Of a stretch of DNA of 64,000 nucleotides, positions 57,601 to 64,000 are shown piece by piece. The stretch comes from Congeria kusceri (Eukaryota > Mollusca > Bivalvia > Myida > Dreissenidae). A program made the position numbers and the translations under genes. The notes under the pieces were generated by a model. That model saw only the letters and a program-made list of their open reading frames with translations. It searched no databases and was not told the DNA's origin. Position 1 is the first letter of the stretch; every line of letters starts with the position of its first letter. The DNA lies in contig CM051040.1 in NCBI GenBank assembly GCA_027627225.1, positions 28,525,634 through 28,589,633 of the forward strand, read 5' to 3'.

Positions 57601-60600
57601 TTCTTTTCTGTTTACATACAACAATGACGTCATTTTGTTTATTTTCGTGACGTCATTTCATGTGTTTTGTTTGATTTAGTAGGTTATTTTTAGAATTTAT
57701 CAGAACGTGGTGAGATAAATAGAATAACAGATCTGTGTTGGATTATAATAAGTTCATATGCTATTTTGCTAATAAAATATATATATATATATTATATAAC
57801 AAAACATTCGTTGACTAGATGGCCAATTTAATTGGGTTATGCATGTCCAATGATCAAGACACCTGGATCGTGCGACTTGTTGGGTCAAAGATGTTATAGT
57901 CTTTACATATGTTAACTTATGAAAGCTGGTACAGCTAAAACCCCTACTATTCTGGGATGGTGATTTAACAGTGATTGAAATTAGCAATTTGGCCAAGCAA
58001 GCCCGAACTCTTATTTCTCATTACTTGAGAGCAGGATAATGTGATTAGCCCGTCCATACATATAAAACTAAGAATATGAGCAAGCCGGCTCAAAATTAAA
58101 GATGATCTGAGCATTTTATTGTATAAAAATATTACAAAACTATTCATAGATTATATAACAAAACATTTGTTGACTAGATGGCATTGGACATGGTCTGATG
58201 TTCACTGGGTCAACATGAGTGTCACCCAGTGAACATCAGACCATGTCCAATGGCCATCTAGTCAATAATTGAATACTGTTCAATACATAGGGCTAGCCGA
58301 CAACAAAATCTACTTCACAACAAAGTGTTGTGACTCCAGTCACCATGGTTACCGTTCTGACTGACAACGAGTTCTGCAAGAGTGGGTAGGACTGTTGCCA
58401 TGACGACGCTGCCTTGCTCCATGAGCAGTGTGGGATGCTGGGATATACCCTCCACCACAGACATCACAGTGTTCACAAACTCTCCCACGGTTATCACACC
58501 TGCAATGTCAAACACAACTTCTGAGTTTAAAGCAACTACACTTATGTTTATGATTTAAAATGATGACCTTTCTGCATAGCAAAATCATGCTCGTGAAAAA
58601 ATAGGAAGTTGAAAACAAAAACACATAAATTGTTTAATATATGCTTTTCAGTGAAATATCAAATTTTATGGGTGAAATAAAACTTTATATTGTCGCTGTT
58701 GGAGCAGAAAAAATATAAGATTGTATTGTTTCACTGCAGTGAAAATATAACAAAACTGACTCTTTTCTATAAATAACATACCAGTTGTGGTTTACCTCCC
58801 TTGGCAATTTTATATTCATGTTAGAACACTCTATTATGTGAAGTTAGAATAAGACATCAAACATAGAATGGACATGAAATATTTCTTTTTTTCACATAAA
58901 ACTCTGTATTTAGTGGAGTTAGAGTATGTTTGGTACATTTTGTCAGTAGTTATGGTATTTTTGCTAGATCCATAACACTTTCAGTAAATCTGATTGTGTC
59001 TTTGATCATTTTTATTATATTTAAAAAACTGTGTTCATGCATGCATGTACACAGTTCTATGTTTTTGTGAAAATTTTGTAAATGCATACAAGTATACTGT
59101 TTTGTAATAAAATCAATTTTACTGATTCAATTATCTATGAAGGTGTTTATTACACTAATAACTCCGCAAAATTTAAACTTGCAAATGTTTAACTGCATAT
59201 TAAACATTGGTATAATGCAATAATTTATTCTATGTTTGATGTCTTATTCTAACTTCACATAACAGTGTGTTTTAGTATTTACATACGTTAAGAACAGAAA
59301 ACATATTATAAAATTCAATAAAAATATAATTAAGCGACAACAACGCAGAAAGTGTGGCACTATTTTCCCACCTTATTCATTAGTGACCATTTTAGAATCA
59401 TTTATGACGTCATTCATGATGTAAGAATACACGAACTTGTGATGTTTAATCGTATCTCATGCAATATTGTTCTTTTTTTTTGTCCACAAGCATAAAATAA
59501 AATTTGTTGATTTCGGTGAACGTTCAAATTTAATTTCACTTCTGGTTACAGAAAATTATATTTTCACGAGTGGCATAACCACTTCTGAAATAAATTTCAA
59601 TCATTCGCCAAAATCAACAAATATCCTCCATATCATTAAGTAAAGTTTTGGATCACTGGATATGAGGCCCATATAAATTTACCTACGGCTAATATATTAA
59701 TGTCTGACAGCAAAACTGCACTATTCTGTATCCATAGGTCATTCGAAGTAAAGCAACATATGAGGGGCGTCGTGGGAAAATCGGGCATAATGCATGTACT
59801 TAAAGTGTCATCCCGGATCACCCTGAGTGTGCAGTTCATACTTTCTGCCTACAGTGGATTTATGTTTAGAAGAGACTTACTTGAAACAGAAATTACCATA
59901 AAAGTGAAAAAGTGTCGTCCTGAATTAGATGGTTTTCCCACGACATGCCTCATATATATTTAATGTTAACACTGGATAATTATAAGCCAATACCTGTACA
60001 CACTATTTTCCAGAGACAAAACATACAACAAAATACTTACATAAATAAAGATAACATTTGTAAGCAATGTGTTATTGTCAAGAATATTTTTATATTAATG
60101 ATACATTAAATTTTTTATTTTTAATGTAATTAAAAAACAGACACATTAGGACTTCCCACAAAGAACAAACCAATCAATAAAGACAAAATGATACATGAAA
60201 CTCCATTTGCTCGTTTGTTATAAAATTCTGTATATGCAATTTATATATTGTTGTATTATACAGGTTGTTTTTTTACTTGCTATTAGGGGCCATTATAAGG
60301 CGTTATCCCCTCAGAAAAATTCTTTTAAATCAAGCAGTTTTCCCCTACAACTGATCTTACCCAAGGCTTTTTAATTACCAGCTATGAAAAAATTTCCCTG
60401 AAATGCCACAAATAATGCTGTTTTTCCCCAAAATGAGGGCAAAGGGCCCCATCCCCAAGAGGTGAAAACAAGCCCTGGTATTATTATAGACCAATTACAT
60501 TATACATCACATCAAATTAGAGACTTGTTCATATAAGAAATGAGGCGTGTTGTGGGAAAACCGGCCTTAATGCATGTGCGTAAAGTGTCGTCCCGGTATA

Positions 60601-62868
60601 GCCTATGCAGTCCGCACAGGCTAATCCAAGACAGCACTTTCCGTTTGTATGGTATTTTCTGTTTCAAGGAAGTCTCTTCTAAACATAAATCCACTGTAGG
60701 CGGAAAGTGCCGTCCTGGATTAGCCTGTGCGGACTGCACAGGCTAATACGGGACAACACTTTATGCACATGGATTAAGTCCAGTTTTCACACTACACGCC
60801 TCAAATAGAGTTTAGGCCCTACGACTATGAAAGTTCCCAATCACAAACTTAGTCTCAACTTAAAGTATTGACCAATGAGAAAGCTTGTAACATTTCAACT
60901 TATAGTATTGACCAATGAGAATGCTTGTAACATTTCAGCTCTGATTAACATTGGTTTAATATTAAACTTAGTCTCAACTTAAAAGTATTGACCAATGAGA
61001 ATGCTTGTAACATTTCAGCTCTGATTTCCATTGGTTTAATATTTACTAAGACTATGCTTAAGAATGTTCTTAGTCATGGGGACTGATTTGCCTTAACATA
61101 CACATCAACATTAGTCGGATGGCAGTATTGCATAACTGCAAACTTTGCCAAAGGGACTGACTACAATATATTTGCTAGCAAAACATTATACAAGTTTATA
61201 CTGCAACAAATGGCCAGCTTATGAAATCTTAAGCACATTTCAGAAACTTCTAAAGATAAGCATAATAACTAGTGTGGTACATGTATATCTAACTAGCAAA
61301 TAAGTATAGAAGGAAACGTATGTACGGAAAGAGCCCTACTAAGTAGGCAGACAGTGCAAGGGTGTACACAGTTTCATAGTAGATTGTTCTTGCAAAGTGG
61401 AAACTAATGATGGGAATCTGTCCAAAAAAGATATGTTGATTGATCAGAGCTAAAGTCACTGATTAATAAGAACTAAAAAACACAGATTAATCAATTAATC
61501 ATGACTAAATAGAGGTATAAAGCTTTTTAATAGAAAACATCTATCGTTCATAAAAAATGTCTACATATTTTATGGCCAATTTAAAGGTAAATCAATTTCA
61601 TAATTATTAACTTATTGTTAAGCTGCGTTTGATATCATATACAACTAATATTATTTAGTAGTAATTTTTTATTTATCGTTGTTTATCGGAAAATAAACAA
61701 GGATTTTGGAGTTCTGATGTGTAGGAATTAAACCACGAGGGCGTTAGTCCGAGTTGTTAAATAGCCATGCATCAGAACGACAAAGAGTTGTTTATTGGCC
61801 GATAAACAACGATAATGCAAAAATTATTTCAATTCTAACATGATTTGACATATATTTTTGCACTTGTAATTGGAACTACTTTTTACTATGCTCCACTCTG
61901 AATCGGGACTTCTTTTTGCATTGTTTATTGGGTAGTTTAACAACGATAATTTTGTTCTTTGTCTATAGAAAAAATAGCGAGTATCATGTTAGAATTTGTA
62001 ATTGCCTGTTCAAAGCTGATAACGAAAGTTTGTTTCATTAAGTGAGGCGTGTCATGGAAAACCATACTTAATGCACGTGCGTGAAGTGTCGTCCTGGATT
62101 AGCCAGTGCAGTCCGCACAGGCTAATCAAGGAATGCTTTTTCCGCTTCTACGGTATTGTCTCTTTCAAGGTAGTCTTTTCTAAACATAAATCCACTGTAG
62201 GCGGAAATTGATGTCCCGGATTAGCCTGTGCAGACTGCACAGGCTGATCCGAGACGACACTTTATGCACATGCATTAAGCCCCATTTCCCCCAAGACACA
62301 CCTCATAATATCTGTATAAAACACATCATCGAAATGTAATGATTAACACTATCTGTTGCACATACACAATTTGTCACTGATTAATCGTCACCATCATGTC
62401 ATGACTTTGATCATCATGATTCGTTGACGAAATAATTAATCAGCCCATCACTAGTGGAAACATATACTAAAATGTTGGTCACTGGTCATAAGAAATGGCA
62501 AATAATTACCTGTAAGTCTCTCTAGATACAAATAAAAGAACAAAACAGAATATGCATGTACATTAGCTTGCACAAGTGGGTAATGCAACTTAAACTTCAG
62601 ATTTTACTGAAAATGTAATAGAAAAGAAGATTATTTTCAGTATTATTGGGATGCACATTTTCAATTACACAAATATATTTAGACCTCATTTAATCTTGAC
62701 AGAACCAAAAATGCAATACATGAAAAACATGTCAAGCTAAGAACCTTTCCGTAACTTACCACTAGTTGCCTCTATGTTAGTCTCCCCGTTTTCAATGCTT
62801 TTCACGTGACCAAGGAGTATGCCAAGGCTTCGTACAAAGCCTTCATTCACGATCTTTGGACGGAACAC
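39603..62868 (-). CDS. ULK4: ULK4 pseudokinase, C-terminal part (ARM/HEAT repeats), 5' partial
   Basis: Eleven exons on the minus strand: 62868-62760, 58499-58353, 55622-55487, 53115-52974, 51608-51503, 48244-48106, 47245-47200, 42383-42276, 41972-41865, 40406-40332 and 39734-39603 (stop TAG at 39605-39603). All junctions are GT/AG with fitting phases; ~415 residues. Matches to vertebrate ULK4 run in order: HYEQILLDQDPLPFYGLKLL, DHQSNPLSSAMQS, NMRDLYEQGLIDYF, EHLLLQNKALTDLTSLL, ACKCLSLLVQLFGGEH, KKQKVLLRVIKRL. ULK4 is a catalytically weak Unc-51-like kinase with a helical-repeat C-terminus, linked in vertebrates to cilia, microtubules and neurodevelopment. The kinase domain is beyond position 64000. 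Exon 5 is the first of 15 tandem copies of its own 3' part; its donor (CAGG then GTGTGT) keeps the conserved E-Q-G-L junction, while most copies would give cysteine. No clear AATAAA was found before INTS9's 3' end; TTTATT at 38831-38836 would make the two 3' UTRs overlap. Confidence 0.93.
39897..40200. repeat. Fold-back repeat end plus 53-bp minisatellite
   Basis: A half copy of the fold-back element (39897-39950, ending GATGCGCCTCACATAA) runs into five copies of a 53-bp unit that starts with CCTCACATAATTAGTT, the element's own terminal bases, and ends ACATACAGCATTGCAA. The array was thus seeded on the transposon end. Confidence 0.85.
40446..40749 (+). mobile_element. tRNA-derived SINE, second copy of the 15561 family
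   Basis: Head TAGCTCAGTTGGTAGAGCG, anticodon loop CTGTCAA, B box GAGTTCGAACCCC; body with AGTTACTGGCATAGGT and GTACTGGTAAACCGCTTAGA; tail rich in AAAC. It lies 40 bp from ULK4 exon 10, in the intron before it, sense to INTS9. Confidence 0.85.
41184..41271 (+). tRNA. tRNA-like sequence, probably pseudogene or SINE head
   Basis: ACCAAGC at the 5' end pairs with GCTTGGG at the 3' end (seven base pairs). An A box (TAGCGCAGTTGG) and B box (GAGTTCGATACCC) are present. The anticodon arm region is too long and the T stem pairs poorly, so a working tRNA is unlikely. Confidence 0.4.
42660..43945. repeat. ~270-bp tandem repeat, about 4 units
   Basis: Units share TACCAAGTTTCAT, TTTATTTCTATTTTTAGTAA, CAGTCACGTGACCTTTGAC, TTTTTGAGTTATCGCAGGAT and a GACGGACAGACAGAC tract. 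It is bounded by AGTCCC.TACCGGTAAAAAC on the left and TCCGGTGAAAAACCTTTCGG on the right, with inverted GGGACTAAT/ATTAGTCCC words. Confidence 0.75.
44116..45957 (-). mobile_element. Composite repeat element, inverted relative of 17081-21025
   Basis: It begins AACAAGAGGGCCACGATGGC then CCTAGGTCGCTCACCTGA, the reverse complement of the right end at 21025, and ends with GCTCACGTGAGCTAAAA. Inside are ~9 units of ~165 bp with GAGGACCACTATACAATGTT and GGGCCTTGCAGTTTCAGAG. It lies in the ULK4 intron before exon 8. Confidence 0.8.
46180..46372. repeat. 60-bp tandem repeat, 3 copies
   Basis: The unit contains AGGAGTTGTTTGAACCCTTC and CAGCCTTCTTAGCCTATAAA. It is a local amplification of one of the exon 8 acceptor copies. 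The unit length is a multiple of three, which explains the 75-codon open frame across it. Confidence 0.85.
47450..47790. repeat. Dispersed palindrome-rich repeat, copy 2 (inverted)
   Basis: It shares TTATTAGCTGATAAACAACT, the CCTCGTGGTGTAATTCCTACGC segment (in two pieces) and AAACTCCAAATCATTGTTTA with the copies at 34150 and 61660. It lies 200 bp after ULK4 exon 7 on the genomic map, within the intron before that exon. Confidence 0.65.
48245..48650. repeat. Array seeded by the ULK4 exon 6 acceptor and exon start
   Basis: Two interleaved unit types. The longer (~110 bp) holds ~40 nt of exon 6 coding sequence (L-I-D-Y-F...), the acceptor (TGTACAG) and ~35 nt of intron. The shorter holds GAAGTAGTCTATCAGACCTG and TACATGTGAAAA only. 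The minus strand is open for 130 codons (48631-48239), but this frame enters real exon 6 out of phase (GTC TGA), so it is not an exon extension. Confidence 0.88.
48650..48890. repeat. ~41-bp minisatellite, 6 copies, diverged from the exon 6 acceptor array
   Basis: The unit is GAAGTAGTCTTCCAAACCTC then TACATGTGAAAATATTGT. It is a clear derivative of the preceding units, with the AGACCTG acceptor changed to AAACCTC, which removes the splice AG. Confidence 0.85.
49480..49695. repeat. ~60-bp imperfect C-rich repeats beside the exon 5 array
   Basis: Four imperfect units (CCCCCATTCTGAGAGC, CCCCCAACTCTGATGCC, CCCAACCCTAATGCCAGC, CCCACCCTGGTTCCAGC) flank the 130-bp array on its intron side. The GGG-rich minus strand is transcribed. 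Confidence 0.6.
49697..51503 (-). repeat. 130-bp array of 14 partial ULK4 exon 5 copies
   Basis: Downstream of authentic exon 5 (51608-51503) follow 14 units with a 130-bp period (one of 115 bp near 50758). Each holds the last ~70 nt of exon 5 (S-I-A-G-I-L-N-C-L-V-G-H-K... to Y-E-Q), a GT donor, ~60 nt of intron, and a TGTGCAG just before the exon part that could act as an acceptor. Units are nearly identical, except the most distal (49697-49780), which has replacements. A 70-nt inclusion gives a stop (CTA TGA) and read-through gives TTG TGA. All plus-strand frames of 80-256 codons at 49733-51641 are shadows of this array. Confidence 0.95.
52240..52570. repeat. Dispersed repeat, ~3 units (ATCGTCTGGTCATGGGG)
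   Basis: The unit has GACCTTTGACCGA, GATCATGGGAGTTGTACG, ACACATCGTCTGGTCATGGG and ATATTAAAATCCTTCCAGGC. A single related unit lies at 720-850 in the ACAD10-like gene. Confidence 0.7.
53452..53706. mobile_element. MITE with GGCCCATATCTACAAAGCTC ends, copy 1
   Basis: The left end GGGCCCATATCTACAAAGCT then CCTTAGT is matched inverted by CCTTAGGACCTTTGTAGATA then TGACCCC at 53681-53706. Copy 2 is at 55053-55325 (right end CTTTGTGGATATGGCCCC); a further right end with duplicated flank is at 55425-55460. Confidence 0.75.
53706..55090. repeat. 46-bp minisatellite, about 30 copies
   Basis: The unit GGGCCCATACCCACAAAGCT + CCTTAGTGACCCCTGATATT + AGTCTA consists of a MITE end (see 53452) plus ~20 bp of flank. 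The array lies between two full MITE copies, so it probably arose by amplification of the MITE end. Confidence 0.9.
55053..55325. mobile_element. MITE with GGCCCATATCTACAAAGCTC ends, copy 2
   Basis: Its interior (GGTTTTAATCTGGTAAAGAA, CCATATTTCAAATATAAAA) matches copy 1 at 53452. It borders the 46-bp array on the other side. Confidence 0.7.
55327..55485. repeat. Duplicated ULK4 exon 3 donor end
   Basis: GTCAAACCTCTG, TATAGTCTTACTGTGGGAA, CAGCTTCTCGGCTATGATGG and AATG mark the real exon 3 end (55470-55520). A copy with a few changes (GGAAGAGCTTCTAAGCTATG) sits at 55327-55383, separated by a repeated MITE right end. The copy retains the last ~35 coding nt and the GTAAGA donor. Confidence 0.85.
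55650..57000. repeat. ~107-bp minisatellite, about 12 copies, before ULK4 exon 3
   Basis: The unit has GGTATTGTCTGCTGCGCCCG, TGGGGCCCACAAGGGAGTTT, GTGTGTTGGCAGTCACA and TCAGTTACACAGTTTACCTA. It begins ~30 bp upstream (in the minus sense) of the exon 3 acceptor. All plus-strand frames of 60-111 codons here are array shadows. Confidence 0.9.
58171..58264. repeat. Near-perfect 40-bp hairpin
   Basis: The left arm is 58171-58210, the loop 58211-58223, the right arm 58224-58264. The arms pair over 40 bp with one bulged base. The arm begins TGACTAGATGGC; the same word, with GCATGTCCAATGATC, occurs at 57812-57855, suggesting a small fold-back element family. It is ~90 bp past the ULK4 exon 2 donor. 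Confidence 0.92.
58826..59271. mobile_element. MITE with ~45-bp inverted ends, ULK4 intron
   Basis: The left arm TTATGTGAAGTTAGAATAAG + ACATCAAACATAGAAT (58834-58870) is repeated inverted at 59226-59262. The ends ACACT/AGTGT are subterminal. The interior is AT-rich and non-coding. Confidence 0.85.
59310..59460. repeat. Dispersed repeat with TGACGTCA (relative at 21090-21240)
   Basis: The shared words GACAACAACGCAG, GTGGCACTATTTT, TTATGACGTCAT and AATACAC..AACTTGTGA occur in the same order in both copies. The CRE-type palindrome is thus carried by the repeat. Confidence 0.65.
59758..59956. mobile_element. Fold-back MITE family, copy 13 (decayed)
   Basis: Outer ends and middle present, hairpins damaged. 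Confidence 0.8.
60540..60807. mobile_element. Fold-back MITE family, copy 14
   Basis: Full length, ULK4 intron. Confidence 0.9.
61660..61990. repeat. Dispersed palindrome-rich repeat, copy 3
   Basis: The closest match to the 34150 copy: GGAGTTCTGATGTGTAGGAA, TAACATGATTTGACATAT, GGAACTACTTTTTACTATGC and TTGTTCTTTGTCTATAGAAA in the same order. Confidence 0.75.
62042..62308. mobile_element. Fold-back MITE family, copy 15
   Basis: Full length, ULK4 intron, ~450 bp past the exon at 62760. The sixteenth copy is the half element at 39897. Confidence 0.88.
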
Positions 62869-63300
62869 CTACAAAAGGCAACAACTATGTCTTCAGTTTC
62901 AGAAATAAATGTTCATAATTTCACCTATCTATTTACCCCTAATTTATGCACACAACAGCAGGAGCAAAGTGCACATTAACAACAAAGTCTTGCATAAAGC
63001 AAGTCCAATCTTTTGATCATTTTAAATCATTAAGTGTGACTATGTTGAGAGGCTGGTATTTTAGACATGCTATAGTTTACCTACTATTCCTAATTATAGG
63101 GTCAAGTCCAATACATTGTGGGGTTTTTTTGCCTTTGGGGAAAAGGTGGCGGGGCCCTTCAGACGGGGAATTTTACGGAAAAGTGGAATTGTTTTTGTAG
63201 AAAAGCATTATTACCTTTGATACAATGAACCCAAAAGTATGCTAATATGATATTAAAATATACACTAACCTTATTATATATTGTCAGTACACTGTGTTCA

Positions 63301-63329
63301 ATTTTTTTATTTTTTTTTTATTTTTATTT

Positions 63330-63362
<33 letters not shown>
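63301..63362. repeat. Poly-T tract
   Basis: An almost pure T run with a few A and one G; on the minus strand it is a poly-A tail-like tract within the ULK4 intron. Confidence 0.85.
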
Positions 63363-63596
63363 ACTCTGCAAACTCAAAAATTTTTGCAGCATGATTTGCT
63401 GCAAATATTTGCAGTACAGCTAATCCATTGTAAACAGTATTTACTAAGTAATAGATGTATTTTGTAATGTGTTAACTGCTACATCATATGGAATGTTTGT
63501 GTATCTACATCATTGACAATTGTTTCTAACACATAAAAATGAAACTAACACAAAAAAACTCTGTACGGTATGGAGCTGTGAAATAAATGTTATTTT

Positions 63597-63598
<2 letters not shown>

Positions 63599-63673
<75 letters not shown>
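63599..63673. repeat. (CA)n microsatellite, ~37 units
   Basis: An uninterrupted CA dinucleotide repeat of ~75 bp. The open frames across it on both strands are trivial. Confidence 0.98.
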
Positions 63674-63677
<4 letters not shown>

Positions 63678-64000
63678 TATTACCTTTTTATATTCTACTT
63701 TGTTATAAAACAATAATCAATTGTTATGCTACGATTGATAACTTAGATTATGCACAAACTTGATTTGATAAAAAAAATAGCTGGGATTGTTTACAAAAAT
63801 TCCTCTATCTTAGTCAATGTTTGTCCGGTTTTGGTTAAGTTTTTTTCAAAACAAAGCTTAAATTCTGACGGTAATTTTAATGTAAATATAGGGGAAAAAT
63901 ATATACTATTTAAGCAGGGGAAAGGGGCCAAACTTCGGCCCCAATGGGCCCTAAAAAAAACACTGTATTCAATATGACTTGGTACTTGGCAGTATCAAAC

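Larger units (their letters stand above)
62869..64000. other. ULK4 intron at the right edge
   Basis: No exon recognised. It holds a poly-T run, a CA repeat and GC-rich fragments (GGCGGGGCCCTTC at ~63150; GGGGCC/GGCCCC inverted words at ~63925-63950) of an unrecognised repeat that also appears at 60290-60470. Confidence 0.5.

Overview
This is a piece of a eukaryotic nuclear genome. It is AT-rich, its genes are cut into many short exons with GT/AG introns, and the introns are full of SINEs, MITEs and minisatellites. The proteins are animal. The repeat set (a ~265 bp double-palindrome fold-back element present 16 times, tRNA-Asp-like SINEs, and elements ending in GTGAGC/GGCCATCGTGGCC) looks like a bivalve mollusc. 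From memory of the fold-back repeat I would guess a dreissenid mussel (zebra or quagga), but this cannot be proved from the window.

Three protein genes are readable exon by exon. (1) Positions 977-6087, minus strand: the 5' part of an ACAD10-like gene, with a HAD-type hydrolase domain followed by the start of an aminoglycoside-phosphotransferase-like kinase domain. It continues beyond the left edge. (2) Positions 6643-38528, plus strand: a complete INTS9 gene (Integrator complex subunit 9) in 20 coding exons, 649 residues, starting with a 9-nt coding exon (M-K-L). (3) Positions 39603-62868, minus strand: the last 11 exons (~415 residues) of ULK4, a pseudokinase with C-terminal ARM/HEAT repeats. 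Its kinase end lies beyond the right edge. ACAD10 and INTS9 are divergent and share a ~0.55 kb promoter interval. INTS9 and ULK4 converge with ~1.1 kb between their stop codons. The three genes do not form one pathway.

The rest is intronic or intergenic repeat: fold-back MITEs throughout; a large composite element with internal VNTRs at 17.08-21.03 kb (split by a TA-target transposon) with a relative in inverse orientation at 44.12-45.96 kb; a ~165 bp array at 23.2-25.0 kb; and dense minisatellites through the ULK4 introns.

The most interesting pattern is that many tandem duplications start at exon/intron boundaries. In ULK4, part of exon 5 with its donor is copied 14 more times in a 130-bp array. 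The exon 6 acceptor with ~45 nt of exon is copied several times, the exon 8 acceptor is scattered over ~4 kb, and the exon 3 donor end is duplicated. In INTS9 the exon 7 acceptor and the stop-codon region are duplicated. In ACAD10 an acceptor is duplicated. INTS9 exon 4 is flanked by two half-copies of itself, and the first half-copy differs from the exon almost only at synonymous sites.
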